Assembly: GCA_031366005.1 (NCBI GenBank)
Contig: JANLZB010000096.1
Location: 1 to 36,920 of the forward strand
Origin: JANLUX01 sp031366005
GTDB lineage: Bacteria; Bacteroidota; Bacteroidia; AKYH767-A; OLB10
Reading direction: 5' to 3'
DNA: 36,920 nucleotides
The translations under genes were made by a program, and so were the position numbers. The notes under the pieces were generated by a model, which was given only the letters and a program-made list of their open reading frames with translations, was not told the origin of the DNA and ran no database searches. Positions 7,377 to 17,223 of the stretch are shown here, piece by piece; within the stretch, counting starts at the first letter, position 1; the number at the start of each line of letters is the position of its first letter.

Positions 7377-10300
7377 TTATGGGGCTAAAGAGAATCGTAA
7401 GGAGATACCCGCATTCGTGTTGCTCGTTGGATACGATGTGGAAATAACCGGTGTATTGATTGTCCGCTCATAGAACAACCGAAGGTTTAAGCGATCGTTA
7501 ACTGCATAATCAGCTGAAACTTTTATTGAATAAACATTTAAACCACCTGAAGGTTCATTTACACCTTCTAACAATTTACGGATAATGGTAATGTTTTTTC
7601 GTGCAGAAAAATCTGCAGTAAGATTAAGACTGCTGCCTTGATTGCCTCCAATGGATCTATTTTTTCCTCCTATTTTGAATGGTAAGCGGAATTTTGGCAA
7701 ACGATAACCAAATCCAAAAGTCCATTCACTTCCTTTAATTTCAGTTAGCTGTGCACCGGTGAATGCCAGTGATAAATTTCGGTCCTTTCTATATTCAACA
7801 CGGGTTTGAATATTGTTTTTCCAGGTGACATCAACTCCCAGCAATGGCCCGAATTGTTCGGAGATGGAAACCTGTGTTATCTCTTTCTTAGGTACTATGT
7901 TATTGCTGAGATCGCGAAATGCAGGATTGCCGTTTGATTCAAAATAATTAAGATTCCGTCCAAAATTATTAATGTTATATGCTGCGCGATAAGAGTGGCT
8001 TAATGTCACGTTGTTAAAAACTTTTTTAAATAACGGAAGCTTCGACAGTCCGTCATAAGTTATCCTCCAGTTAGGTTTAGGAACTTTTACAAATGGATTC
8101 AAAGAAATTTTTTCAGCAGAGATACCGCTGTAAGCAGAGAGGAATGCGAGTGTCATTACCTCTTGCTGTGTTCCACCATAGCCATCATTGTAAACTACTC
8201 CAAAAGAATCAGGTTGGGCAAAGCCTGATGAATTCGGATTTAATGCGGCTAACCTTTCACTTAATATAATTCTATTTCTGCTAAACTCTTCAAACACCGA
8301 GCTGCTGTAATCATCAGGATTGTCTTTAATAAATGACGTGTTCAATGCCAGCCATGACACACTGTAATTTCCTGTTTCGCTCAGACTTTGGTGTTCGAAA
8401 TCAGAACCATTGTAACGGAAATATTCTGAGTTGTTCTGACTATAATTTTTATTAGCTGTCAATTCTATTTTAACTCCATCAATAGGCTCTATAGATGCAC
8501 GACCTGTAATATTCTGAACATAAGTATTGGTGTATAAATTATTCAGACTTGTATCTCCTGTTATCCAGCCATTACGTGCTGATTTCTCACGGATATCTTT
8601 CTGGCTGCCGAATGCAAATCCAAACCCGGGCGAATTCTTGTCTAAATCCTGCCCAAGTATCTCCGAATAATTATTATATCCGGGCAATAATGTTCCGTTC
8701 GTTTCTGTGTATGTAAGTCCTACGGTTTTTAATCCCATAAACATTCTTCCCATAAACCTGACCGCCCCAGGAATTTCCGCAGGTTTCTTTTGTACTGGTG
8801 GTTTCACTCCTGTTGAGTCTGCAGAAAATTTCTTTGGTTGCTGTTTTTGTTTCGGTGCAGGGGGTGTCTTTGGCTTTGGTGAATTAAGTTTCTTCAAGAA
8901 CGGAACTTTATTATACAACGTGGTCATTGTGAAATTTCCATTCAATTGCTTGGTATTACTGTTCTGAATCGTATTGCCCGTTCGCTGATCAGTACTATAA
9001 AGATTACGTGTGCTGTCAAGCACAAACTGCCCTGCCTGCCAGCCATAATTAAATCCGTATTTCGCATTTACCGATATCCAGTCAGTCAATGGAAATTTGC
9101 TTAGCGGTACAGTGTAATTCAAATTACCTGAATGCTGATATTGTTTATTGCGTCCACCTCTCCAGAAATTATGTTTTATCGAATCACGTTCTTCTCTTGA
9201 ATCAATACGCCCATCAGGTTCATCTATTACAGAATAATTATTTGCATTGAAATCAAATTTCAAACCTTTGGTGATGTCATGACGAAGATCATACGTTCTG
9301 CGCATCTCAAAATTTTTATTGAAGAAAGTATCGGGTAATATTTCCGCTCCGGTATTATTGCGATAAACTTTTTCACCATAAGTGCGAATAAGCTCGGCAC
9401 GGAAATTCAGGCTGCTTGGAACGAGATTAAAATTAAAATCTTTAATTGGCCGCGCATACTTCGACTTGAATGCCCCACTTTTTGCAAATGGAGTTATTCC
9501 TTTTGGATTGGTGTTGTAGTTATAACCCACTGCGCCACGATAGGTTTTAGTCACATCATATTCAATATTAATATCACGATGATACAATTCATCGTAGGCA
9601 TAAGTGAAGTTTAAATTCTCAACATCATAAATATGAGATTTTGTATTGGTGCCCGTTTTATTCTTTTTTACATTGGTAAAATTGATGCTCTTCGTCCGGG
9701 TATAATCCTGTGAGCGTTTTTTAATTGCTTTTCTTTCAGCTTTTGTTTCGGCTGTTGCCAATGAAGTTTTAAACGGAACATCTTCATTTAACGGATCGTA
9801 TTGCGGATTGCTTACAATGGTTCCATAGTTCACATACATCGGAATATCAATACCCGTTTTTTCAGGTAGAAATTTACCGAGGTATAAAGTGGAAGCAACA
9901 TTAAAAGCAGTTTCATCACTCTTTCTGCGCTCACTTACTTTTTGTTCTAATGCACCAAATCCTATTGACTTATGTGTAGCAGAAACAGCCACGTTACCTA
10001 GGTTAGCAAGCTTTGCCTGCATACGTGCACTGGCAGCCCATCCGCCTTTTTTATCAAAGTCAGTTAACCGTAATTCGTTCACCCATATCTCTCCGCATTT
10101 TACATTTCCATCATCAGTTCCGGGATTGTTGCCATCACGTAAAGGATTTCTAATTCCGATCATAATAGTTCGTGCATTACTTAATGATGGATTTCCTTTA
10201 ATAGAAATTGTATTGTTGGTTCCTTCGTCTTTTCTGGTATAGACTGTTGTAAGTGATGTTTCACTTGCATTTCGAGCGAGCTTGAGATTGATAAATTTTT

Positions 10301-13300
10301 CGAGGTCAAGATCAAGTAAATTTTGCTCAGGCCATATTTTATCAGGATCAGAAGTTCCTGCAGCTGTTACTTTAAGTGGAATTTCATATTCATAATAGTT
10401 TTCTTTAAAATCAGTTCCAACACGAATAAACATAGTGAGGTCACCATCACGCAATGCATCTATAGCATCACCTGATCCTTCGGCATGCACATACATTTTT
10501 AACTTTTTGTAGCTACGCAAATCAAGCTGAAGATTTTTATATGCTGCCTTTGCATCTCCATCCAGAAGGTTGCAAACTTTTAATGAAAGTGATTGTTCAT
10601 TTAAGCGTTGCAATGTAGTAGAACCTACATTTATTTCCTGATCGATACCAGGAGGAATAACATACGGTATCGGGCTTCTGTTTCCGTTTTCTTCCAGGTT
10701 CACTGTGGAAACATCAAAGGTGCTTTCATCTGTACAACCCAAACACTCACTGGATGCCATCAGACTATATGCATATTTTCTCCATTCACCTCGAAGAAAT
10801 TCAAGCTTTGCAAAACGTAATGTCATTGGCTCACTGAAGCCCGTCATAAACATGCGTATAAAATTGATGGTGTTAAAACCTTCTATACCACCTTCGTTAA
10901 ATACTCCATTCTGTGCATTAAGATCGCGGATAGGAATTTTAAACTGATACCATTTGATAGGCACATTATTTCCATTTGGTAAAGTGGCATTCACTCCTAT
11001 TGAATCAACAATATAATTTGTTCCAATCTGCATTGCTGCTGGAGTGAGATTGACTTTATATTCAAAAAACTGCTCAAATGCGTTTTGATTGAAATCACGG
11101 TTTACGTCCTCCACATCAGGTTGCGAAGTACCTGCTTCAGTTGAGTTTTCAGGAGAATTTCCTTGTTGGTTGCTGTACTTTTTATAACGGTCAAGTATGC
11201 CGGTTCCATTACCCTGATCAAATTGTGAGTTGCGGTAATAAGTAAAATCATCAGAGGATGGGTCAGCCCGCAAAGCGGCTATTACAGATTGAGGAACCAC
11301 CAATTGCAATGAATCAAAAAAGCTATGCTGAAAATATGCATTCTCATCAGCATCATTTAAACCATCCAAACCTAAGTCCTGGTATTGACGGCTGTTTGCA
11401 TTAAAATCAAACGCATAAGGAGTTACCGGTGGTTGTATTTCTGAAATCAATCCCCATGCAGTGGTGTCAGTTTTTGCTTTATCACCATCACGTGGTAATC
11501 CGTTTTCATAGCTCAGCTTACCATCTTTTAAAATATCTTCTGAAATATTTCCGATGTCAAAATACAACTGGCCTCCGTTAATATTACCACTGCTACTGTT
11601 AAAGGGATCCATCACCCAGAACTGAATGAACTCCACATTGGCAGCATCAAAATCTGTAGTTTCCACTCTGCGCATAATTCCGCCCCAGCGTGATTCAGGA
11701 TTTTTTAGTGAACCATCACCATTTACTCCTGCTGCTACACTAGATGGAACAGCATCATAATTATAAGGACCCCGTTCAGAAGGATAATATGAAAGGTTAA
11801 ACACAGGAATAGTTTGTGTTTGTCCGTTTGGAGCTTCCTTGAAAGGGAATATTTCTTTTTCAGGAATCTGCCGTACCAGGTGATTACTCAGTTCATCAGG
11901 AGGAAGAGTCGGACCATTACTTTCATTACGATAAAAAACCGGATCAATAATATACCACGACATTTTAGCACGGTTAAAACCATATCTTATATCGTTATCC
12001 AGATGTGCTTCCTGGAAAAGATGAGATGGTGTGCTGGCTAAATACCATGATCCCACATTTTTCAAATCTATGGTTGACTGGCTGCCTTCAAAGTCATCAA
12101 TATATGCTGTACCTTTTTTTCCGATAGCCCTGTTATTACCCGGAATCAAATCTGCAAACTCTCCGCTGAATGTTACATTGCTTGGTTCTTTGGTACTTAT
12201 CAACGGAAGCTTATCCACCATTTTGGTAATGAAGCGGGAGTTAGTATGATAAGTTCCATCCACACCCCATATCGTATTTGAAATAGGTTCATCACCAATA
12301 TTTACTTTTTGAGTGATTGGTCTTTCATTCAAACGTAGTATTGTTCCGCCTAATGTAAAATCTTTGTTTACAATGTAATCAAAGCGGCTACCCATCATTG
12401 TTTTTGACTGGATGCTGAAGAGTGAATTGCTTTCCAATGAAATCTGGATGCTGGTTCCGCTCGCTAATATGCTTTGATTAATAATCTTAACACGGCCTAA
12501 ATTATAATCAACTGTGTAATCCACATTCTCAACCAACTGTTGTCCGCCTGCAGTTACTTTTACTGATCCCTCAGGAATATTGATTGCATTTAAAGGAATA
12601 TCAGATCCCACTTTGCTTGAATAGCTTCCTTTAAGGCTGAACTTATTTTTCTCCTGTTGCTGAGCTGCAAGTGTTTTTGTTGAATCATATAATGCATAGT
12701 AAGCAAATCCATCAGCAACAGTAGAATCTGCGAGAGGAAACTTGCTTTTTAAATATCTACCGAAAGGCTCTCGCACCGGGAAAATAAGTCTTCCGTTTGC
12801 AGCATTAATAGTTATTCCTTCAATAAAATCATATTCACCATCAGGACGGGGATCACTATTTGCATTTACTCTATCGAGATTAAAAAAGCGGTTTAGTGGA
12901 ACACCATAAACCCCTGTAATAGCAGGAGAAACAGGTAAGCGATTGGAACGTACTCCGCTTGAATCAATGTAGTATAACACATCCAGCTTGAAATCTTTTT
13001 TATCAATCTGGTATCCACCCAATGCATAAATATTTTTCATCATCAGTTTCCAGGTAGGCAACTGAGTGGAGGTGAGCTGACCTTTTAATAATTTAAGCAA
13101 CAGTGTTTGATCTGGCTGAATACCCGATGTAGTTAAATCGCCCACATGATAAACTTTACTTCCGATAGTATATTCAAATGCAACTGCTAAAACCTGGTTT
13201 GGATTCAATGACTGGTTCAATGATATATATCCCAGTTGCCTGTTAAAAGTATATTCATTAGCATTTAACTTTTTTGCATTTTGAACTACTTCAAAATCGC

Positions 13301-14615
13301 GTGAAGCACGAAATGCAGAATTTATAGTGGGCATTATACTTTGCACCTGGCTTTTATCTCTTATACCCGGAAAACCTGTTGTTAATTTATTATACAAAGT
13401 ATTGCTGCTGTCAGAAGGTAATGTAACATTGAATGGCGAATAGTTGTCAATTAAGTTAGGAACATTGTGATTGAAAAAATTGTTTTCTCCCAAATCAAGT
13501 AAAGCAACCACACTGCGGTTATCTATTGTAGTATTATTTACATTGGTTACCCAAACTTCGAGCTTTGTAATATTTACCTGTGAATTAATAAATGGTAAAC
13601 CTGCCAGCGCCTGATCATAATGATCGCCAAAATACTGAGCCAGGAAAAAGTGTTTGTTGCTTTCATATTGATCAGCCTGTATATCAAAGGGAGTAATAGT
13701 GGCACCACCTTTAACATCAATTGTTGAGTTCTTTCCTTTCTGCTGAGAGAAAACGCTGGTAACAGTTAACCTTCCGAATTGCAATTGTGTTTTAATACCA
13801 AATAAACTCTGACTTCCCTGTATAAGTGATCCGGTGAGTGGAAGGGTAACGTTTCCTGCTTCTATCTTTTTGATAATCTCATCTTCACTGCCTGTATATT
13901 CAAGCTTCAGTTTGTTTTCAAAATCAAAGCTTGCTTCAGTATTGTAATTGGTGCTGAGTTTTAGTTTCTCACCGATATTACCAATCACACTCAACTGTAT
14001 CTTCTCTTTAAAATCAAAGTTGGATGTTTTGCGTTGCTTCTCAGGCAAAGTAGGATTGTCGTAACGATTGATGTTGATACCAAAAATTAATTCAGCTGAA
14101 CCCTGCGGACGAATGTCAATAGTGTTTCCACCAAATATCCGGTTGAAGGCTTCACCTCCTACATACAAACGTGGAGCAAACCCTTTGCGTTGGGTAACAC
14201 TCTCTTCGTTTGCCCGCTGGCGGAAATAATTTCTTGTTGATTTTCTGTTCTCATTATCCACAAACTCATCAAAAGTCATGTAGCTGGGATTGCGGTAAAA
14301 AAGATTTCCCATCCGCTCATTAATATCATATTGGCGTTCCTCAGGATTGTATTCAACTTCTGTTTTAATATTACTTGGATTACCTAAATACAAAGGACTC
14401 GCATCTTCCGTATGTGAATTATAAGGATCAGAATAACGATCGTGGAAGGGATAATGCAAACTATCTTTACGACCTGAATCAGGTACGATAACCGGATCTT
14501 TTCCAACTAACCATGGTTCGCGTTCAATATGGAAAGTCCTGGTATCTCCCCACACAAGGCTGAAAAATGATAAGAATAAAATCGCTGCAAGCGGATATTT
14601 GAGTATTGGTTTCAA
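7377..14615 (-). CDS. sprA: T9SS outer-membrane translocon protein SprA (Sov homolog)
   Basis: A full-length 2412-aa SprA, the giant outer-membrane beta-barrel that forms the type IX secretion translocon and is also needed for gliding in motile species. Residues 1-23 look like a signal peptide (MKPILKYPLAAILFL...). Features typical of the family are the early PEERQYDINERMG and PSYMTFDEFV region, FAPRLYVGGEAFNRIFGG, FGININRYDNPTLP, LSTNYNTEASFDFENKL and GSQSLFGIKTQLQFG, followed by many alternating beta strands. The end has the aromatic beta-barrel pattern (AGISLRFSLAP). A Pro/Lys/Gln-rich segment at about residues 1908-1950 is low complexity and probably a flexible loop. No frameshift is seen over 7.2 kb. 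Its neighbours are ruvA upstream and gcvH downstream, on the same strand. Confidence 0.97.
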   Translation of the reverse strand: MKPILKYPLAAILFLSFFSLVWGDTRTFHIEREPWLVGKDPVIVPDSGRKDSLHYPFHDRYSDPYNSHTEDASPLYLGNPSNIKTEVEYNPEERQYDINERMGNLFYRNPSYMTFDEFVDNENRKSTRNYFRQRANEESVTQRKGFAPRLYVGGEAFNRIFGGNTIDIRPQGSAELIFGININRYDNPTLPEKQRKTSNFDFKEKIQLSVIGNIGEKLKLSTNYNTEASFDFENKLKLEYTGSEDEIIKKIEAGNVTLPLTGSLIQGSQSLFGIKTQLQFGRLTVTSVFSQQKGKNSTIDVKGGATITPFDIQADQYESNKHFFLAQYFGDHYDQALAGLPFINSQVNITKLEVWVTNVNNTTIDNRSVVALLDLGENNFFNHNVPNLIDNYSPFNVTLPSDSSNTLYNKLTTGFPGIRDKSQVQSIMPTINSAFRASRDFEVVQNAKKLNANEYTFNRQLGYISLNQSLNPNQVLAVAFEYTIGSKVYHVGDLTTSGIQPDQTLLLKLLKGQLTSTQLPTWKLMMKNIYALGGYQIDKKDFKLDVLYYIDSSGVRSNRLPVSPAITGVYGVPLNRFFNLDRVNANSDPRPDGEYDFIEGITINAANGRLIFPVREPFGRYLKSKFPLADSTVADGFAYYALYDSTKTLAAQQQEKNKFSLKGSYSSKVGSDIPLNAINIPEGSVKVTAGGQQLVENVDYTVDYNLGRVKIINQSILASGTSIQISLESNSLFSIQSKTMMGSRFDYIVNKDFTLGGTILRLNERPITQKVNIGDEPISNTIWGVDGTYHTNSRFITKMVDKLPLISTKEPSNVTFSGEFADLIPGNNRAIGKKGTAYIDDFEGSQSTIDLKNVGSWYLASTPSHLFQEAHLDNDIRYGFNRAKMSWYIIDPVFYRNESNGPTLPPDELSNHLVRQIPEKEIFPFKEAPNGQTQTIPVFNLSYYPSERGPYNYDAVPSSVAAGVNGDGSLKNPESRWGGIMRRVETTDFDAANVEFIQFWVMDPFNSSSGNINGGQLYFDIGNISEDILKDGKLSYENGLPRDGDKAKTDTTAWGLISEIQPPVTPYAFDFNANSRQYQDLGLDGLNDADENAYFQHSFFDSLQLVVPQSVIAALRADPSSDDFTYYRNSQFDQGNGTGILDRYKKYSNQQGNSPENSTEAGTSQPDVEDVNRDFNQNAFEQFFEYKVNLTPAAMQIGTNYIVDSIGVNATLPNGNNVPIKWYQFKIPIRDLNAQNGVFNEGGIEGFNTINFIRMFMTGFSEPMTLRFAKLEFLRGEWRKYAYSLMASSECLGCTDESTFDVSTVNLEENGNRSPIPYVIPPGIDQEINVGSTTLQRLNEQSLSLKVCNLLDGDAKAAYKNLQLDLRSYKKLKMYVHAEGSGDAIDALRDGDLTMFIRVGTDFKENYYEYEIPLKVTAAGTSDPDKIWPEQNLLDLDLEKFINLKLARNASETSLTTVYTRKDEGTNNTISIKGNPSLSNARTIMIGIRNPLRDGNNPGTDDGNVKCGEIWVNELRLTDFDKKGGWAASARMQAKLANLGNVAVSATHKSIGFGALEQKVSERRKSDETAFNVASTLYLGKFLPEKTGIDIPMYVNYGTIVSNPQYDPLNEDVPFKTSLATAETKAERKAIKKRSQDYTRTKSINFTNVKKNKTGTNTKSHIYDVENLNFTYAYDELYHRDINIEYDVTKTYRGAVGYNYNTNPKGITPFAKSGAFKSKYARPIKDFNFNLVPSSLNFRAELIRTYGEKVYRNNTGAEILPDTFFNKNFEMRRTYDLRHDITKGLKFDFNANNYSVIDEPDGRIDSREERDSIKHNFWRGGRNKQYQHSGNLNYTVPLSKFPLTDWISVNAKYGFNYGWQAGQFVLDSTRNLYSTDQRTGNTIQNSNTKQLNGNFTMTTLYNKVPFLKKLNSPKPKTPPAPKQKQQPKKFSADSTGVKPPVQKKPAEIPGAVRFMGRMFMGLKTVGLTYTETNGTLLPGYNNYSEILGQDLDKNSPGFGFAFGSQKDIREKSARNGWITGDTSLNNLYTNTYVQNITGRASIEPIDGVKIELTANKNYSQNNSEYFRYNGSDFEHQSLSETGNYSVSWLALNTSFIKDNPDDYSSSVFEEFSRNRIILSERLAALNPNSSGFAQPDSFGVVYNDGYGGTQQEVMTLAFLSAYSGISAEKISLNPFVKVPKPNWRITYDGLSKLPLFKKVFNNVTLSHSYRAAYNINNFGRNLNYFESNGNPAFRDLSNNIVPKKEITQVSISEQFGPLLGVDVTWKNNIQTRVEYRKDRNLSLAFTGAQLTEIKGSEWTFGFGYRLPKFRLPFKIGGKNRSIGGNQGSSLNLTADFSARKNITIIRKLLEGVNEPSGGLNVYSIKVSADYAVNDRLNLRLFYERTINTPVISTSYPTSNTNAGISLRFSLAP

Positions 14616-14681
14616 TGCGGATACAGAGGATATTGAACTTTCAGAGGGGTTAATTTTTTCGGAGCGCCTAAAATAGTTATT

Positions 14682-14745
14682 TAGTAGATAGTAGAAAGTA
14701 GAAAGTAGATAGGAGGGCGCGTTCCACTATCTGCTTGCTACTATC
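14682..14745. repeat. Short tandem AGTAGA-type repeat with inverted arm
   Basis: Between ruvA and sprA the sequence repeats units like GTAGATA, GTAGAAA, GTAGAAA, GTAGATA (14682-14712). The segment 14687-14702 pairs at 14 of 16 positions with 14730-14745, giving a possible hairpin with a 27-base loop. It lies downstream of ruvA and upstream of sprA on the minus strand. It could reduce read-through or simply be a dispersed simple repeat. Confidence 0.5.
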
Positions 14746-14754
14746 AACTCCCTT

Positions 14755-15339
14755 TCACAACAAAGCAAGCGCGGCTTTTATCCATTCTTCAACGGATGAA
14801 ACCTGATTTTGATTACGTGATGCTTGCTCTAAAGCTTTGTCTGCCGTGTTACGGGCAAAGCCGAGGGTTAATAAAGCACTTAACGCTTCCTCGCGTGTGG
14901 TATTGTGTGTGGCAAAAGTTGATTTCTCAACCAGTTCAACTTTATGCATTTTATCTTTTAAGTCAATAATAATACGTTGAGCTGTTTTATTACCGATACC
15001 TTTTACTTTTTGCAAAGCGATAATATCACCTGAGCTGATCTTGTTTTTTAATTCAGCAGGATTCAAGGATGACAAAATCATTCTTGCCGTAGAAGCTCCT
15101 ACTCCTGAAACGCCAATCAATTGCCTGAACATGGCGCGTTCATCTTCATCAGCAAAACCAAATAGTTCCTGTGCATCTTCACGAACAATGAGATGACTAA
15201 AAATTTTTGCTGTCTGTTTACTTTTTAATTGCGAGAAAGTGTTGAGCGAGATATGTAAAGAGTATCCAACACCATTGCAATCAATTACAACATTGGTTGG
15301 AGAGATCGAAGTGAGCTTGCCATTTAAGTATTCGTACAT
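14755..15339 (-). CDS. ruvA: Holliday junction branch migration protein RuvA
   Basis: A 194-aa RuvA, which binds four-way DNA junctions as a tetramer and loads the RuvB helicase during recombinational repair. The N-terminal OB fold starts MYEYLNGKLTSISPTNVVIDCNGVGYSLHI, here seen as two adjoining family patterns. The helix-hairpin-helix pair is in the middle: GVSGVGASTARMILSSL and VKGIGNKTAQRIIIDLKDK. The C-terminal domain III that contacts RuvB (ALSALLTLGFARNTADKAL) is complete. Length is as expected. It precedes sprA on the same strand with a 139-base gap; ruvB and ruvC are not here. Confidence 0.97.
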   Translation of the reverse strand: MYEYLNGKLTSISPTNVVIDCNGVGYSLHISLNTFSQLKSKQTAKIFSHLIVREDAQELFGFADEDERAMFRQLIGVSGVGASTARMILSSLNPAELKNKISSGDIIALQKVKGIGNKTAQRIIIDLKDKMHKVELVEKSTFATHNTTREEALSALLTLGFARNTADKALEQASRNQNQVSSVEEWIKAALALL

Positions 15340-15446
15340 GAAATAATTTTAAGAGTGCGAAACTAATGTGATAATGGGATAATGTAATGGTGAGAAAATA
15401 AAATCTATTGACAAAATAATGGCCTCATATCAAAGGGATAAATAAA

Positions 15447-15476
15447 AAATGCCATTCGTAATTGCGAATGGCATTT
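15447..15476 (-). terminator. Rho-independent terminator after the Cys-rich gene
   Basis: A perfect 12-bp inverted repeat (15447-15458 with 15465-15476) with a 6-base loop. On the minus strand it is followed by TTTTTTATT. It lies 19 bases after the stop of the gene ending at 15496 and fits a terminator for it. The plus strand has no T-run, so it appears one-directional. Confidence 0.85.
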
Positions 15477-15495
15477 CAATAATGTGAACTAATAC

Positions 15496-15813
15496 TTATT
15501 GCTTAACTTCTTTTTTCTCTTCTTTCGATTCAGCTTTTGCTTCAGTTTTTCCACCTTTCATGCAGCAGGATGATTTTCCGGCAGCAGTTTTACTATCATG
15601 GCTGCAGCAGGAAGCAGATTTTTTGCCGTGATCTTTACACTCTTTCATTTCTGCTTCGGTGCAGGCATGTTTTGTTTCTGCTTTAGCAGTAGCTTTTGAA
15701 CTGGTTTGTGATGCAGTTGCTTTTTGAGCCGGTGCTGATTTAGCAGTTTGAGCGAAGGTGGCAGTAGCACTGAACAAGCCACATGCAAGTGCGATAACGA
15801 GGATTTTTTTCAT
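15496..15813 (-). CDS. Small exported Cys/Lys-rich protein, putative metal binding
   Basis: A 105-aa protein with a clear signal peptide (MKKILVIALACGLFSATATFAQ). The mature part is Ala/Ser/Thr/Lys-rich and contains clustered thiols: HACTEAEMKEC, ASCCSHD and SSCCMKGG, making six Cys plus two nearby His and Met residues. It ends in a charged Lys/Glu tail. CC pairs with His and Met suggest binding of copper, zinc or another soft metal in the periplasm, but this is inference and I do not recognise a named family. It is transcribed alone, with its own terminator and opposite to the permease gene that starts at 15951. Homologous proteins may be annotated simply as hypothetical. Confidence 0.75.
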   Translation of the reverse strand: MKKILVIALACGLFSATATFAQTAKSAPAQKATASQTSSKATAKAETKHACTEAEMKECKDHGKKSASCCSHDSKTAAGKSSCCMKGGKTEAKAESKEEKKEVKQ

Positions 15814-15936
15814 ATTGATTTTGAATTATTTTGTTTTGAATTTATACTGCAAGATTAGGCATATTAACGGGAGTGTGCAAATAATGTTGCACTGCATGCT
15901 GATTGATTCATAAACCGTTCACAAACAGGTATGGGT

Positions 15937-15944
15937 TACATTTG
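15937..15944 (+). promoter_or_regulatory. Candidate -7 element (TACATTTG) next to the permease start
   Basis: TACATTTG is an exact TAnnTTTG match ending six bases before the ATG at 15951. If used, transcription would begin at or next to the start codon, giving a leaderless mRNA. No -33 TTG is found at normal spacing, so this may be chance. Confidence 0.3.
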
Positions 15945-15950
15945 TTGCAA

Positions 15951-17183
15951 ATGAACATCTGGGAGAATATCAGGATAGCCTTACAAGCGATTAGAAGCCA
16001 GGCCTTGAGAACAACTCTAACTGTGTTGATTATTGCTTTTGGCATAATGGCGCTGGTAGGAATTTTAACAGCAATTGATGCAATAAAAAACTCCATTAAC
16101 ACCAGCTTCAGCAGCATGGGTTCTAATTCTTTTACCATCCGTAATGCAGGTATGAATATTCATGTCGGCAGCAGCACAAAGAAAAGTCACCGGTATAAAA
16201 ATATTTCTTACCAGGAAGCATTGGATTTAAAGCAAAACCTTCAGTTTCCTGCTACCATTTCAGTAGCAGCTACAGCTACCCCAATTGGAATTTTAAAATA
16301 CCGTTCTGTAAAATCAAATCCTAATATCTGGGTAGTGGGAGCTGATGCAAATTATCTTTCCGTAAGCGGATATTTTTTAAACCAGGGCCGAAATTTTTCT
16401 CCACAGGATATGGAAATGGGTAATCATGTATGCATACTTGGAAAAGATTTGGTTATCACTTTGTTTAAGGGAGAATCAGCAGTTGATAAAATTATTAGCG
16501 TTGGAAGTACTAAATATAAGGTGATCGGCACACTGAAAGAAAAAGGATCGAGCATGGGATTTGGTGGCGATAAAATCTGCATTCTGCCTTTATCTAATGT
16601 AAAACAATATTATGCTACCAATGAAACTTCCTATACAATCACAGTAAAAGTTGATCAAACCGCGAGTCTGCAGCCTGCAATAGGAGAAGCAATCGGTGTT
16701 ATGCGAAATATCAGGCATGATCCTGTCGGCACCGAAGATTCATTTGAAATAATGCAAAGTGATACCCTTGCCAATTTAGTTATCGGGCAGTTAAAAACAG
16801 TGACGATAGCTGCTACCATTATTGGCTTTATTACCTTGTTGGGAGCAGCTATTGGATTGATGAATATTATGTTGGTATCGGTTACAGAACGCACACGCGA
16901 AATTGGTATAAGAAAAGCGCTTGGCGCAAACCAGCAAACCATACGAAGGCAGTTTTTAACAGAAGCAATTGTGATTTGCCAGATAGGAGGAATAGCAGGA
17001 ATTATTTTAGGTATCCTGATTGGTAATCTGCTTTCAATGGCAATGGGTGGAGCGTTTATTGTACCGTGGATGTGGATTTTTTTAGGACTTATTTTGTGTT
17101 TTGGAGTGGGTTTACTTTCAGGTATCTATCCTGCGGCAAAGGCTGCCAGGTTAGATCCGATTGAATCACTCAGATATGAATAA
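15951..17183 (+). CDS. ABC transporter permease, MacB/FtsX type
   Basis: A 410-aa MacB-type permease. The first membrane segment is near residues 23-43 (TLTVLIIAFGIMALVGIL). A large periplasmic MacB core domain follows, then three membrane segments in the last third. The cytoplasmic coupling motif TERTREIGIRKALGA is near residues 309-324, and the C-terminus has the family ending PAAKAARLDPIESLRYE. These permeases dimerise and, with a LolD/MacB-type ATPase, move or release envelope molecules by mechanotransmission. No ATPase or membrane-fusion gene is adjacent, so the partner must be encoded elsewhere. A longer start at 15903 would add 16 residues without family features; I chose MNIWENIRIALQAI because the amphipathic helix before the first membrane segment normally begins the protein. 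Confidence 0.92.
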   Translation: MNIWENIRIALQAIRSQALRTTLTVLIIAFGIMALVGILTAIDAIKNSINTSFSSMGSNSFTIRNAGMNIHVGSSTKKSHRYKNISYQEALDLKQNLQFPATISVAATATPIGILKYRSVKSNPNIWVVGADANYLSVSGYFLNQGRNFSPQDMEMGNHVCILGKDLVITLFKGESAVDKIISVGSTKYKVIGTLKEKGSSMGFGGDKICILPLSNVKQYYATNETSYTITVKVDQTASLQPAIGEAIGVMRNIRHDPVGTEDSFEIMQSDTLANLVIGQLKTVTIAATIIGFITLLGAAIGLMNIMLVSVTERTREIGIRKALGANQQTIRRQFLTEAIVICQIGGIAGIILGILIGNLLSMAMGGAFIVPWMWIFLGLILCFGVGLLSGIYPAAKAARLDPIESLRYE

Positions 17184-17223
17184 AAGTTAGAATTAAATTT
17201 TTTAAAAAGTTTTTTTCTTATGA

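Noticed and set aside
9889..10242. 117-codon plus-strand frame inside sprA
   Set aside because: Antisense to an intact, conserved sprA frame with no independent support.
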